Source of the DNA: Bombilactobacillus bombi
GTDB lineage: Bacteria; Bacillota; Bacilli; Lactobacillales; Lactobacillaceae
DNA: 46,688 nt
Reading direction: 5' to 3' (one strand)
Assembly (NCBI RefSeq): GCF_964340835.1
Contig: NZ_OZ204252.1
Shown here piece by piece: positions 15,036 to 23,919 of this stretch. The notes beneath the pieces were generated by a model. It searched no databases. It saw only the letters and a list, made by a program, of their open reading frames with translations, and was not told where the DNA came from. Numbering within the stretch: the first letter of the stretch is position 1; each line of letters opens with the position of its first letter. The position numbers were made by a program, and so were the translations under genes.

Positions 15036-15089
15036 TACCCCACAGAGAAATCTGTGGGCTTTTTTTGTTTCCAATCTTGAAAGGAGGTG
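15036..15089 (+). repeat. right copy of the direct repeat flanking the adhesin island
   Basis: It repeats the hairpin, T-run and AATCTTGAAAGGAGGTG string of 7985-8043. Here the ribosome site correctly serves the 15096 gene, so this copy is probably the original junction. Confidence 0.65.
15039..15066 (+). terminator. terminator before the conjugation operon
   Basis: CCCACAGA pairs with TCTGTGGG across GAAA, followed by C and seven Ts. It isolates the adhesin island from the transfer genes. Confidence 0.8.
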
Positions 15090-15095
15090 ATGAGC

Positions 15096-15320
15096 TTGAG
15101 TAAAAGAAAAAAAAACGTGCGGGAACAAATTTTAGAAAAACTATTCGCTGAAAAGGGGGTGTCCGTTAGTGAGTTTCGTCAAAGCAATATCAAGAAGGTA
15201 CAGGTGGCCTTGATTGAAGGTAACTCACCTGCTAACGCAGAACTAATTAGTTGTATTAATCAATTTTATGAAGATCAACTGATAAATAACGAATTAAAAA
15301 AAATAATTGCAAATAGGTAG
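15096..15320 (+). CDS. small basic protein at the head of the transfer operon (74 residues)
   Basis: The TTG at 15096 has a perfect AAGGAGG eight bases upstream; the GTG and ATG just before it are too close to that site. Start MSKRKKNVREQILEKLFAE; helical and basic at the N-terminus, with SEFRQSNIKKVQVALIEGNS resembling a degenerate HTH. It may regulate the transfer operon. Not recognised with certainty. Confidence 0.55.
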   Translation: MSKRKKNVREQILEKLFAEKGVSVSEFRQSNIKKVQVALIEGNSPANAELISCINQFYEDQLINNELKKIIANR

Positions 15321-15345
15321 TTATAAGAAAGGAATTTAAATTGCT

Positions 15346-15636
15346 ATGAAAGATTATCTTTTGATGAAATTAATGGCTAATCCATATATCATTGGGGGTA
15401 TTTTTGAAAATTTAACCAATGCTGCAAATACTATTAAGCAACATTTAACCACTTTTGGAATTGCTTGTGCGGGAGCGGTAATTGTTGGTGGCTTTATTTT
15501 TATGCAATTGGGCACCCGCGCTCAACAAATCGCTAAAAGTGTAGTGCTGTGGGCATGTGTCGGCGTTGCGGGTATTACCTTAGCTGTTGCTTTAATCCAA
15601 TTTGTCCAAAGTGTTGTTGGTGGCGGTGGTTTTTAG
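15346..15636 (+). CDS. VirB2-like conjugative pilin
   Basis: A 96-residue protein with an N-terminal amphipathic part and two hydrophobic helices (FGIACAGAVIVGGFIFMQLG and VVLWACVGVAGITLAVALIQF) joined by a short basic loop (TRAQQIAK), ending in a glycine tail. This is the layout of VirB2/TrbC/CagC-type pilins of type IV secretion systems, here of the Gram-positive kind. An intrinsic terminator follows, which may give extra pilin mRNA compared with the genes downstream. Confidence 0.75.
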   Translation: MKDYLLMKLMANPYIIGGIFENLTNAANTIKQHLTTFGIACAGAVIVGGFIFMQLGTRAQQIAKSVVLWACVGVAGITLAVALIQFVQSVVGGGGF

Positions 15637-15670
15637 TTTTAAATAAAGATTAAAACTCGAGCCTAATTTT

Positions 15671-15704
15671 AGCGTACTCATTGTTAAAGGTGAGTACGCT
15701 TTTA
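15671..15704 (+). terminator. terminator between pilin and the rest of the transfer operon
   Basis: AGCGTACTCA (15671-15680) pairs perfectly with TGAGTACGCT (15691-15700), then four Ts. Partial read-through would give a high pilin-to-machinery ratio. Confidence 0.75.
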
Positions 15705-15742
15705 CTTCTGGTGACAGAAGAATAAATAGATGGAGGTTAGAT

Positions 15743-18178
15743 ATGAATGCTGAGTATAGTGCTTATATCACTAAGTTAAACCATAAAGTTCAAAAATCTT
15801 TAAGAATTCCCGTTAGGCGTACTCTAGGGAAGATGATAATGAAAAAGGCTTCACTTTCTCTAAAAGATTTAGAAAAAGCTTTGGAAGACCTTGCGAATTA
15901 TTGTGAAGAAAACCAACTTGTTTCAGAGCCAATCTCAATTGTGTTAGAACGTCAAGATCAAGACACTGATGGTGAAATTACCGAATATGATTTTGATTTA
16001 AACATTGGTTCTGCTGATGTAGGCAAACATAAAATTTTATCTGAAAAGATAATGGACGATTTATTGCAAGACACGGAAAACTTGGAAGAAGGCGATTTAA
16101 GAATTCCAACAGAAATTGAAGCTGAAATAGTAGGGACAGAACCAGTTTTAGCAGAGCAAGAAACTAAAGCAGTGCCAACCGATAGTTTTTCTTTTACTGC
16201 TCCTGAACCTGAAATAGAAAATGTACCAACTGTTGAAGCTTCAGATGAAGATTTAAGCAATATCAATAATGAAATGGATTTTGACAACGTCAGTCAAACC
16301 CCAATTTTAGAAGAAGAACCCGAAGTAGAAGATAATATTGAAACACAAGAATCAGAAATCGTCACAGCTGAAGCTGCTTCTGCAAGTGCTGATCCTGAAA
16401 CAGTTTCCTCAACGGCTAATTATGATAATGAAGAAGTTGAGAGAGAATCGTTGACTAATAAAAATGATTCTATGGAGCAGACACAACAATCTCCTTCCCC
16501 TAATAATTCCATTGCGACATTTGAGCAATATTTACAAGATATTGAAATAGAAGAACCAACTACCGAAGTAATTTCGCAATCAGCTATCTTAAAAAGTTAT
16601 GGGTTACCAGAAAATCGTCAAGAGATTGATCCACATGATGTAGTGACAGTTGCTAAATATGATTTTTTGGTTGAAAAAATTCATAAACAACAAGACTATC
16701 TCAATCAAATCAATGTTCAATATCAAACTAAATTAAGCAATATTCGCAGTGAGATTAAAAATAATTTAACTAAATTTTATTGGAATAAAGCCGATCCATC
16801 AGTGATTACAGATCGGATTAACGAAGAACTAACTAAGTTAGTTGATACCTATAACGCCGAGGTTTTAACACCATATTTTAAAAAGACTAATGCTCAATTT
16901 GTTGATAGTTTGAAAACTTTCCAAGACCAGGTTGATGAAGATTTTGAAGTAAAAAAGAAAGCAGCCATTGCCAAGCTTGAAGCAGAAGCCCAAAGTCGAA
17001 AGCAAGCTTACCAAAATGAGTATAATGCGCAAAATCAAAAATTAATGCAAGAAGTAGAAGATAAAGTTTTGCTCTATCGTGCCCAACAAGTTCCAACTGT
17101 CAAACAAAGCGTTTACTACCAAACGGAAAAAGTTCTCACGGAAAAGAAAAATGAACTCTTAATTGACTCACAAAAAAAGCAAGCAGAAATAGCTAAAGAT
17201 TATTTAAACAAAGTTAATAAATTTATCAAAAAAATTCATAATCTTTATGAAAATAGTGAAGAACTCTTTAAAGCCAACGCTTTAGAAAAAAGAAAACTTG
17301 ATTTAGAAGATCAAAAAAGACAAGACGATAAAGAAATTACACTCAAAAAACTAGAAACTTTGACCAAACAACAAACTCCAGCAAGTGATTCGAAAAAAGA
17401 TAGTCAAGAACAAGAACCAAAACAACCTTCTCAATCGCAACAGCCGTTTAACTTGGTTATTCCCAATCAAAGTAGTTCCCCTGATGATAATATAGCTAAG
17501 ATCTATCAAGATATTATCGATCGTTACGAAAATTATATTGATAAAAAACTAGCAGAACTAACTCCTCCACAACCACCAACTGTTGATAAAGAAGTTGCAG
17601 CAGATAACGTAGTAACAGAAAAAGCAGCAGCAGAACAAGTAGAAGAAAAAGACAATACTAATAGTGTAAAAAAGCGTAAATTACCTATAAAGATTTTGAC
17701 TGGGTTACTAATTTTAACAGCAATTATCGGCGCAGGTGATTTGGGTTATCAAAAATATGAGAGTATGCAGCAAGAGCACCAAATGCAAATTCAGCAGCTA
17801 GAAAATAAAATTAATCATTTAAATCAAAAAAAATCTTCTCAAAACAAAAACACTGCTAGTGCAGCTAACACTGCCCAACCCCAGCAAGAAAGCTTAGAAT
17901 CGTTACTGGTTAAAAGAGATTACCAAACGGCTGAAGCTAAATATCCTGATGGCAAATCACTTGATCAAATTGCCCAACAAATGTACACCAATCAAGACGT
18001 TGCTGCCTTACAAGGTTTTAATCAACGCCATGACAATGCCTTAGGACGCTACAATCATGCGTTGCTAACCAATAATCAAAGTGAATTACTTCAAGCAGCC
18101 CTACAATTAAATGAACAACAGAAAACTCTTATGACGCCCGCGCAAAAACAATTTTTAATTAACGAAGGTCAAAAGTAA
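15743..18178 (+). CDS. large coiled-coil membrane protein of the transfer system
   Basis: 811 residues from an ATG with GGAGG upstream. Residues about 1-110 are folded and charged; 115-270 are very acidic and probably disordered; 300-540 are long coiled coil rich in K, E and Q; one membrane helix lies near 645-665 (ILTGLLILTAIIGAGDLGY). A C-terminal helical domain (about 710-811, YQTAEAKYPDGKSLDQIAQQ) follows. The membrane topology and terminal domain vaguely recall EssB/YukC pseudokinase proteins, without proof. Its stop overlaps the coupling protein start, so it is probably a structural partner at the inner face of the channel. Family unrecognised. Confidence 0.6.
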   Translation: MNAEYSAYITKLNHKVQKSLRIPVRRTLGKMIMKKASLSLKDLEKALEDLANYCEENQLVSEPISIVLERQDQDTDGEITEYDFDLNIGSADVGKHKILSEKIMDDLLQDTENLEEGDLRIPTEIEAEIVGTEPVLAEQETKAVPTDSFSFTAPEPEIENVPTVEASDEDLSNINNEMDFDNVSQTPILEEEPEVEDNIETQESEIVTAEAASASADPETVSSTANYDNEEVERESLTNKNDSMEQTQQSPSPNNSIATFEQYLQDIEIEEPTTEVISQSAILKSYGLPENRQEIDPHDVVTVAKYDFLVEKIHKQQDYLNQINVQYQTKLSNIRSEIKNNLTKFYWNKADPSVITDRINEELTKLVDTYNAEVLTPYFKKTNAQFVDSLKTFQDQVDEDFEVKKKAAIAKLEAEAQSRKQAYQNEYNAQNQKLMQEVEDKVLLYRAQQVPTVKQSVYYQTEKVLTEKKNELLIDSQKKQAEIAKDYLNKVNKFIKKIHNLYENSEELFKANALEKRKLDLEDQKRQDDKEITLKKLETLTKQQTPASDSKKDSQEQEPKQPSQSQQPFNLVIPNQSSSPDDNIAKIYQDIIDRYENYIDKKLAELTPPQPPTVDKEVAADNVVTEKAAAEQVEEKDNTNSVKKRKLPIKILTGLLILTAIIGAGDLGYQKYESMQQEHQMQIQQLENKINHLNQKKSSQNKNTASAANTAQPQQESLESLLVKRDYQTAEAKYPDGKSLDQIAQQMYTNQDVAALQGFNQRHDNALGRYNHALLTNNQSELLQAALQLNEQQKTLMTPAQKQFLINEGQK

Positions 18179-20514
18179 TGCGCAAATCTGTTAAAGCTGG
18201 TCATAAAAATTTTATAAAAGGGTTGTTTAAACGCAAAGAATATCTATCTCATACTTATGAATATTCCGTTTCGGGAGAAGATTTACCTGAACAAAATGTG
18301 CATGTGTTGAATGCTAAATTTTGGCTGCTAGGAGCCGTTTTAACTATTACCTTTACAATTTTGTTACTTTACTTGGGAAACGCGCTGTGGGTGCTGATCA
18401 GCCGCTTATTTAGTACGTTATTTTCTAACCAGCCCCCAACTTTTACCGAGTTGTTGGCGGGTTTTCTTTTACAAAAGCGAGTTTTACCGCAATTAGCGAC
18501 TATTATCTTTTTTTTAGCAGCAATTATTATTGCTGCGATTATTGTTTTACGGATTAAATTTAAAACCGCCTATATTGCGTATGGCCAAAAAGGTGATAGC
18601 CGTTTTGCCACTTTAAGAGAAATCAAAGAACAATTCAAAGCAATTCCACAAGCTGGTAAAACCTTTCCAGGTTATGGGGGTGCTCCTGTCTCACACTATG
18701 AGAATCAATACTATATTGAAGACGGTGCATATAATACTGAATATATTGGGACGTCGCGTTCTGGTAAAGGTCAAACCGCAGTGTTGACGTTGTTAGATAA
18801 CTTATCACGGGCGCAAAATCAAAGTGCTTTAATTGTAGGCGACCCGAAAGGTGAATTATATGCCGCTATGCACGATACGTTGGTTACAAGAGGTTATGAA
18901 GTCTATTCCTATAACTTAATTGATCCAATTAAATCTATGGGTGACGATCCATTGGCTTTAATCAAAAAATATTATCGGCGCGGGAATACTGAATATGCGC
19001 TGCAACTAATTAATACCTTAACTTTTACGATTTATAATGATCCAGACGCTGGCCAAAATAAATTTTTTAATACTTCTGCCGCCAAAGTAGTTAATGCGCT
19101 CATTTTAGTGCTGTTGCAAGACGCTGCAAAAACGGGTGATTGGGATAAAGTAACTATGAATAACGTTGCGGAAATGTTAACTGAAGTTGGGAAGATTAAT
19201 TATCAAAGCAATCCTGATGATCCTAATGATTTTGTGGTTAAAAACGCATTAGACGAGTTATTTAATAGTTTACCGCCTGGTGATATTGCGGCAAAACAAT
19301 ATGTCGGTGCTAATTTTTCGGGAGATAAGGCCAAAGGTTCAATTTTATCTACCGTGGCTGAAAAGTTAACTCCTTTTACTATGCCTTCAATTGCCAAGAT
19401 GACTTCTCGAGCTAGTATTGATTTGAAGTCGATTGGCTTTCCGAAATATCTAGATTTTAGAGTTGATGACAATCTGGTTAACCAACACTTACTAATTAAA
19501 TTTTGGAATCATAAAAATAAAAAATTAATTGGCGTAGTTACCGCAGCTGTGGGTGTGAATGGATTTGTGGAGGTCAACTTTGACTACACACTAGAATCTG
19601 GTGATCTGGTGGAAATTTCGCATGAACAAGAACAAACAACTTACTCGGTGAAATTAAGTACCGAAGAGAAAAAGCACCAAGTCCAATTAACGCCGCTTAA
19701 GCAAAATCTGGAAATTAAAACAATTGAAATGAACTACAATGACAAACCAACAGCTATTTTTCTGATGTTGCCAGATTATGATCCCTCGAACCATGTTTTA
19801 GCTTCTTTGTTTATTTCCAGTGCTTATACTGAACTTTCCTATCAATGTGCGCGAACGAAAGGCGGTAAATGTTTTCGGCGCATTAGCTGGGTGTTAGATG
19901 AATTTGGGAACTTACCCGCAATTGCTAATATGGATCAAAATTTGACGGTTACAAACGGACGCAACATGCTGTGGCACTTGTTTGTTCAATCAGATTCGCA
20001 AATTTTTGGTAAATACGGTCAAGAAGCAGGAAAGACCATAATTGGCAATTGCCAAACGAGAATTATGATTATGACCACGGATAGTGATTCAATTGAAGAA
20101 TTTAGTAAGGCTGTGGGGAACAAAACTTCTATTTCACAAAATTCAGACGTTAACGAAATGTACAATAGCCGCACAATTTCCGCTTCGGCTGATTCGGAAC
20201 GATTAATAACTCCCGAGCGAATCTCTCAGCTTTTAGAAGGGGAAACAGTGGTTCTACGCCCCTTACACCGTCGCGATTTAAAGGGACGTAAGGTGCGTCC
20301 ATTTCCCATTTTTAACACAAAAGAGACCGCTATGCCATACGCTTATCAATTTCTGATAGATTACGGTATTGACCCGAGTAAAGATATTAATGAAATGGAA
20401 TTTGATTCTCCCAATGCAAACTTGGATTTAAATGAGTTACGCATTGATTTCACAAAATTTTTAGTCGACGATCAAGCCAAGAAAGAGTATTTACGAGGAC
20501 AAAAAGCAAATTAA
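18178..20514 (+). CDS. VirD4/TraG-type coupling protein
   Basis: 778 residues, start overlapping the previous stop (TAATG). Two N-terminal membrane helices (about 47-78 and 105-125) anchor a hexameric ATPase. Walker A is GTSRSGKGQT (191-200) and Walker B is WVLDEFGNLP (D574, E575). The C-terminal region has the conserved QSDSQIFGKYG and IIGNCQTR stretches. These proteins bring the relaxase-DNA complex to the channel. A beta-rich segment of about 90 residues (about 421-514, FWNHKNKKLIGVVTAAVG and following) lies between the motifs and looks like an inserted Ig-like module. Confidence 0.93.
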   Translation: MRKSVKAGHKNFIKGLFKRKEYLSHTYEYSVSGEDLPEQNVHVLNAKFWLLGAVLTITFTILLLYLGNALWVLISRLFSTLFSNQPPTFTELLAGFLLQKRVLPQLATIIFFLAAIIIAAIIVLRIKFKTAYIAYGQKGDSRFATLREIKEQFKAIPQAGKTFPGYGGAPVSHYENQYYIEDGAYNTEYIGTSRSGKGQTAVLTLLDNLSRAQNQSALIVGDPKGELYAAMHDTLVTRGYEVYSYNLIDPIKSMGDDPLALIKKYYRRGNTEYALQLINTLTFTIYNDPDAGQNKFFNTSAAKVVNALILVLLQDAAKTGDWDKVTMNNVAEMLTEVGKINYQSNPDDPNDFVVKNALDELFNSLPPGDIAAKQYVGANFSGDKAKGSILSTVAEKLTPFTMPSIAKMTSRASIDLKSIGFPKYLDFRVDDNLVNQHLLIKFWNHKNKKLIGVVTAAVGVNGFVEVNFDYTLESGDLVEISHEQEQTTYSVKLSTEEKKHQVQLTPLKQNLEIKTIEMNYNDKPTAIFLMLPDYDPSNHVLASLFISSAYTELSYQCARTKGGKCFRRISWVLDEFGNLPAIANMDQNLTVTNGRNMLWHLFVQSDSQIFGKYGQEAGKTIIGNCQTRIMIMTTDSDSIEEFSKAVGNKTSISQNSDVNEMYNSRTISASADSERLITPERISQLLEGETVVLRPLHRRDLKGRKVRPFPIFNTKETAMPYAYQFLIDYGIDPSKDINEMEFDSPNANLDLNELRIDFTKFLVDDQAKKEYLRGQKAN

Positions 20515-20540
20515 TAATATGCAAATATATGAACTTACCA

Positions 20541-20567
20541 GAGGGCTGATTAAAGCTCTCTTTTTGT
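20541..20567 (+). terminator. terminator-like hairpin between coupling protein and VirB6-like gene
   Basis: GAGGGCT pairs, with one wobble, with AGCTCTC and is followed by five Ts, and more after a G. It may tune expression within the operon. Confidence 0.65.
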
Positions 20568-20588
20568 TTTTAAAAATAAGGAGGCAAT

Positions 20589-22946
20589 ATGAATTTAAAC
20601 GGATTATATACGTTAGGATTTAGCCTGCCAGGCATTAATTGGTGGGGTAAAGATACTGGGGGTCCTGATGTAGTTAAATTTCTACAAGATCATGAATCAG
20701 TCCTGGTTTACCAAGATTGGTTGGGAAGTTTTTTTGCTTCGATCAAATGGAGCATTATCAAATTGCTGTATCATCTGGATAATTCAGTTTTTAAACTAGT
20801 GCCCAAGGCTTTTGACGTTCGAAAAATATTTAGTGACGCAGGTTTTACAGGGTTAAAAACTGATTTGTTAAGTGGTGGTTTAATTGCCGCCTTACTGACA
20901 ATTACCGTGATTTGGTTTTTTGTTAAAAAGACGGTTATGCCTAATGATACAGCGGGCTTAAAGAGTGCCTTTACGCATTTAATCGTGGCTGTTGCCTTAA
21001 TTGTTTCCACGGGAACAATTGTAGATAAGGCCTTAGATTTATCACAAGGCGTTTTTAATGCTGCCGTCCAAAGTGACGAGGGTTCTCTACCTTTTAAAAT
21101 CGTCAAAGACAATACGTTAGACGTTTTTGAATTAGCCAAAAATGGTTGGCGGACTACAAATATTGTTGAAAGTTCACCTGATGGTAATACCAAAGTTACC
21201 CATAATGAAAATAAGTTAGACGAGAAAACTTTTGATACCACAGACATGACTAATGTTATTAATAAAGACACGATTGATAATATCTCTGACGATAATGACG
21301 ATAGTAAACGGGTCAAAGATACTTTAAAGAAAAATTTGTTATATAGATTGGATCACACAGCAGATAATGAAGCAGTAGCTGCAAAAATTGATAATGGCAA
21401 TCCAATTAACGACCTCTATATGCCAGGATATGCGCGCTTCGTAGCTCCTGCACACATAATTATTATTGGCCTAATTTCTTTAGGAATTGCCTGTTTCTTT
21501 GTTCTTTATACGATTGTCAAAATCATTTTACAGTTAGCAATTGGTTCGATTTTAGCTAATTTAGTGTATGCGACCGATATTGAAAGTGGTCAAAGAACGA
21601 AGGCGGTGGTAGTTGACCTAATGAACACGGCCGCCGTGATTGGTTTCACTGGAATTGAGTTTTACTTCTATTCGATTTTTCTATCGTGGATCCCCAAAAA
21701 TATTAATAACCCAATTCTCTACGTGATGGCGTTGATTGCGATCACCATGGTCCTGATTTTTGGCTCTAATGCCGTTTTACGCTACTTCAATGTTGATACA
21801 GCTATGAAGAATAATGGCAGTGGCCTCTTTAAAGCCGCTGTGGGAGCAAATATGGCCGCACACGCAGCTAAAACAGGTTTGAGTGCTGTTGGCAATGTCG
21901 GTGGCAAAGTTGTTGGTGGCGCGCGCCAAGGCCTTAATAGAATACGTGGTGAAGAATCAAGTGATTCCCCAGCAGCAGGCGATGATAGTGGTAATTCTGA
22001 ACAAAAACCTAATGTAGGTTTAGGTACTCGTATGGCGTCCGCTTTTGGTTTATCCCAACTATCTGACAAACTGAATTCCAACGTGCAGGAAGACCGAACA
22101 ACTGATTCCAATACTAAAACTGATAATAACTCACAATCAGCAAGGGACGAACGTAATGACCAAAAAACAGCTTATAAAGCACTGAACCAAAGCGACAATG
22201 ATGTTGAAAATGATACTGAACGTGAGAGTAGCAAGCTTAGTCAAAGTCAATCTGATTCAGAACAAAATAAAGATTCACAAAATCAAACTAAATCTGATCT
22301 TAATACAATCGAAAAGGCTGAATTACAAGGAAATAATGAAGTAGAGGCTAACGGTACCGCAAATTCAAATCAATCACAAAACCCAAATGGTACAGAAAAT
22401 GTCGTAGATGAAAATCGGCCAAATATTAGTGAGCAGACGGAAGCAATTAAGAAATTAGATTCAGAGACAGATTCTGGGGGTATTAAAGATACTGATCGGC
22501 CAAAAATTAGTGAAATAAATAATGCAACAGTTCCTACTGCTAATATTCCTAATTCACCTACTACTCAAACTAACACTCCAAGTTCTGACCAAAAGATTAC
22601 GGACGCTAATATTCAAGCGCAAAATAATATTACAGATACTAATTCCAGCCCTGCTGTGGAACGTAATACTAACTTAAATGAAAATCGTAATGTGGATAGT
22701 AACTTACAATCAAATGATTCTAATAATAGGCATGATGACGATCATTTATCGTCAGAACGTGAGATTTCCTCAGAAATCGAAGCTGACTCTGATAAAGACA
22801 GTTTGGAAAGTAAAAATAACAATAATAATGCGTGGTCGCCTCATCAAAAGGTCATTAATTCCGAGCAATCTAATACTAATAAGTTGTTAGAATCCTTGAA
22901 TGCAGCGAAAGCGGAAAACGAAAAGAGGTTAAACGATCATGAATAA
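20589..22946 (+). CDS. VirB6-like polytopic membrane protein
   Basis: 785 residues, ATG with AAGGAGG. The N-terminal half has at least five hydrophobic segments (for example LIAALLTITVIWFFVKK, IIIIGLISLGIACFFVLYT, PILYVMALIAITMVLIFGSN), plus an extracellular-looking polar loop at about 175-275. After about 430 the protein is a long low-complexity tail rich in N, S, D, Q and T. VirB6/TrsL-type proteins form the inner-membrane channel of Gram-positive type IV secretion systems and often carry such tails. It overlaps the next gene by eight bases. Confidence 0.75.
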   Translation: MNLNGLYTLGFSLPGINWWGKDTGGPDVVKFLQDHESVLVYQDWLGSFFASIKWSIIKLLYHLDNSVFKLVPKAFDVRKIFSDAGFTGLKTDLLSGGLIAALLTITVIWFFVKKTVMPNDTAGLKSAFTHLIVAVALIVSTGTIVDKALDLSQGVFNAAVQSDEGSLPFKIVKDNTLDVFELAKNGWRTTNIVESSPDGNTKVTHNENKLDEKTFDTTDMTNVINKDTIDNISDDNDDSKRVKDTLKKNLLYRLDHTADNEAVAAKIDNGNPINDLYMPGYARFVAPAHIIIIGLISLGIACFFVLYTIVKIILQLAIGSILANLVYATDIESGQRTKAVVVDLMNTAAVIGFTGIEFYFYSIFLSWIPKNINNPILYVMALIAITMVLIFGSNAVLRYFNVDTAMKNNGSGLFKAAVGANMAAHAAKTGLSAVGNVGGKVVGGARQGLNRIRGEESSDSPAAGDDSGNSEQKPNVGLGTRMASAFGLSQLSDKLNSNVQEDRTTDSNTKTDNNSQSARDERNDQKTAYKALNQSDNDVENDTERESSKLSQSQSDSEQNKDSQNQTKSDLNTIEKAELQGNNEVEANGTANSNQSQNPNGTENVVDENRPNISEQTEAIKKLDSETDSGGIKDTDRPKISEINNATVPTANIPNSPTTQTNTPSSDQKITDANIQAQNNITDTNSSPAVERNTNLNENRNVDSNLQSNDSNNRHDDDHLSSEREISSEIEADSDKDSLESKNNNNNAWSPHQKVINSEQSNTNKLLESLNAAKAENEKRLNDHE

Positions 22947-23268
22947 ATACAAACACATGTCCAATATTAATACGCAAAAGGTAGCCGTTAAAATTGGATT
23001 TGTTCCCGCGAAAACGCTCATAATTTTGGTTGTAGCACCTGCTATGGCCTACAATTTCATGACCGCGATTGGTATGCAGATGATCGAAAGTATTATTGTC
23101 ACAATAATTGCCGTGATTTTTGCAATTTTTTGTTTGGCGAAAAATAAATATAACCCTGTTGAAGGTAATTTTCGATTAATGATTAATGCGGTATTGATGG
23201 ACCAAAAAAAGTATTTTCCACTGGATCGAATTCGAGATTATCAACAAAATTCTAAAAATAGCTACTAA
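22939..23268 (+). CDS. small membrane protein preceding VirB4 (VirB3/PrgI position)
   Basis: 109 residues with two close hydrophobic segments (TLIILVVAPAMAYNFM; IIVTIIAVIFAIFCLA) and a polar C-terminal third ending near KKYFPLDRIRDYQQ. Size, hairpin-like topology and location just ahead of the VirB4 genes fit the VirB3/PrgI group of conjugation proteins. The start overlaps the VirB6-like gene, which indicates co-translation. Confidence 0.65.
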   Translation: MNKYKHMSNINTQKVAVKIGFVPAKTLIILVVAPAMAYNFMTAIGMQMIESIIVTIIAVIFAIFCLAKNKYNPVEGNFRLMINAVLMDQKKYFPLDRIRDYQQNSKNSY

Positions 23269-23286
23269 ATCGGGGAGTGTTTGAAT

Positions 23287-23898
23287 GTGAAAAAAAGAGA
23301 AATAGGTGGCGCTACCGCGCGTGCTAAATCCTTATTTAACAATAAAGGCTCCGATTCAGTAGTCAATTTATTGCCGTATAAAAGTTGTAGTCCAGATGGT
23401 GTGGTAACAAAATCAGATAATAGCTATCAAGCTTTTTTAGCTGTTAAAACCACAGACTTAGAATCTATGAATGATGACGAATTGGCTTTGTGGTGTAACG
23501 CGTTGACTAGATTATCGCAAATTTATGGTGCAAGTTTGAAATTAATTTCCATGTCACGCAAAACCTCGGTGCCCGAACAAATTGATTATTGGCGCAGTCA
23601 TAATCGAATTACAGAAAGAGCTAAGGCACAACATAGCAATGTGGCACAAAATCAAATTATTAGTGAGATTGAAAAAGCAACTTTAGCCAAATTGCATGCG
23701 TTAGAACGGAATTCCACCGAATTAAAGTTCTATTTTATGGTTTCGGCTAAAACTAAAAAAGAACTGGCCAAGAATGTCCGTTCCTTAAAGATTTTAGGCG
23801 GCAGAGAATTAGGCCTAGAAATGCAAGATCGCAAAGAAGTAACGGCCATAATTTTCCGCATGAATAACATGAATGATGAGGGAGATTACAACAAATAA
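23287..23898 (+). CDS. TrsD-like protein, N-terminal companion of VirB4
   Basis: About 203 residues. The GTG at 23287 (GGGGAG nine bases before) is preferred; a TTG at 23281 is possible. It reads VVNLLPYKSCSPDGVVTKSDNS, then EIEKATLAKLHALERNSTELKFYFMVS, similar to the N-terminal part of VirB4/TraC-type ATPases split off as a separate gene, as in staphylococcal trsD next to trsE. No ATPase motif is present. The real VirB4 ATPase starts 21 bases downstream. Confidence 0.65.
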   Translation: MKKREIGGATARAKSLFNNKGSDSVVNLLPYKSCSPDGVVTKSDNSYQAFLAVKTTDLESMNDDELALWCNALTRLSQIYGASLKLISMSRKTSVPEQIDYWRSHNRITERAKAQHSNVAQNQIISEIEKATLAKLHALERNSTELKFYFMVSAKTKKELAKNVRSLKILGGRELGLEMQDRKEVTAIIFRMNNMNDEGDYNK

Positions 23899-23919
23899 AT
23901 AGAAAGGAGAGATATTTTA

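Noticed and set aside
20771..21316. Long minus-strand frame inside the VirB6-like gene, and similar frames in other large genes
   Set aside because: Shadows of the coding strand, without ribosome sites or recognisable protein features.
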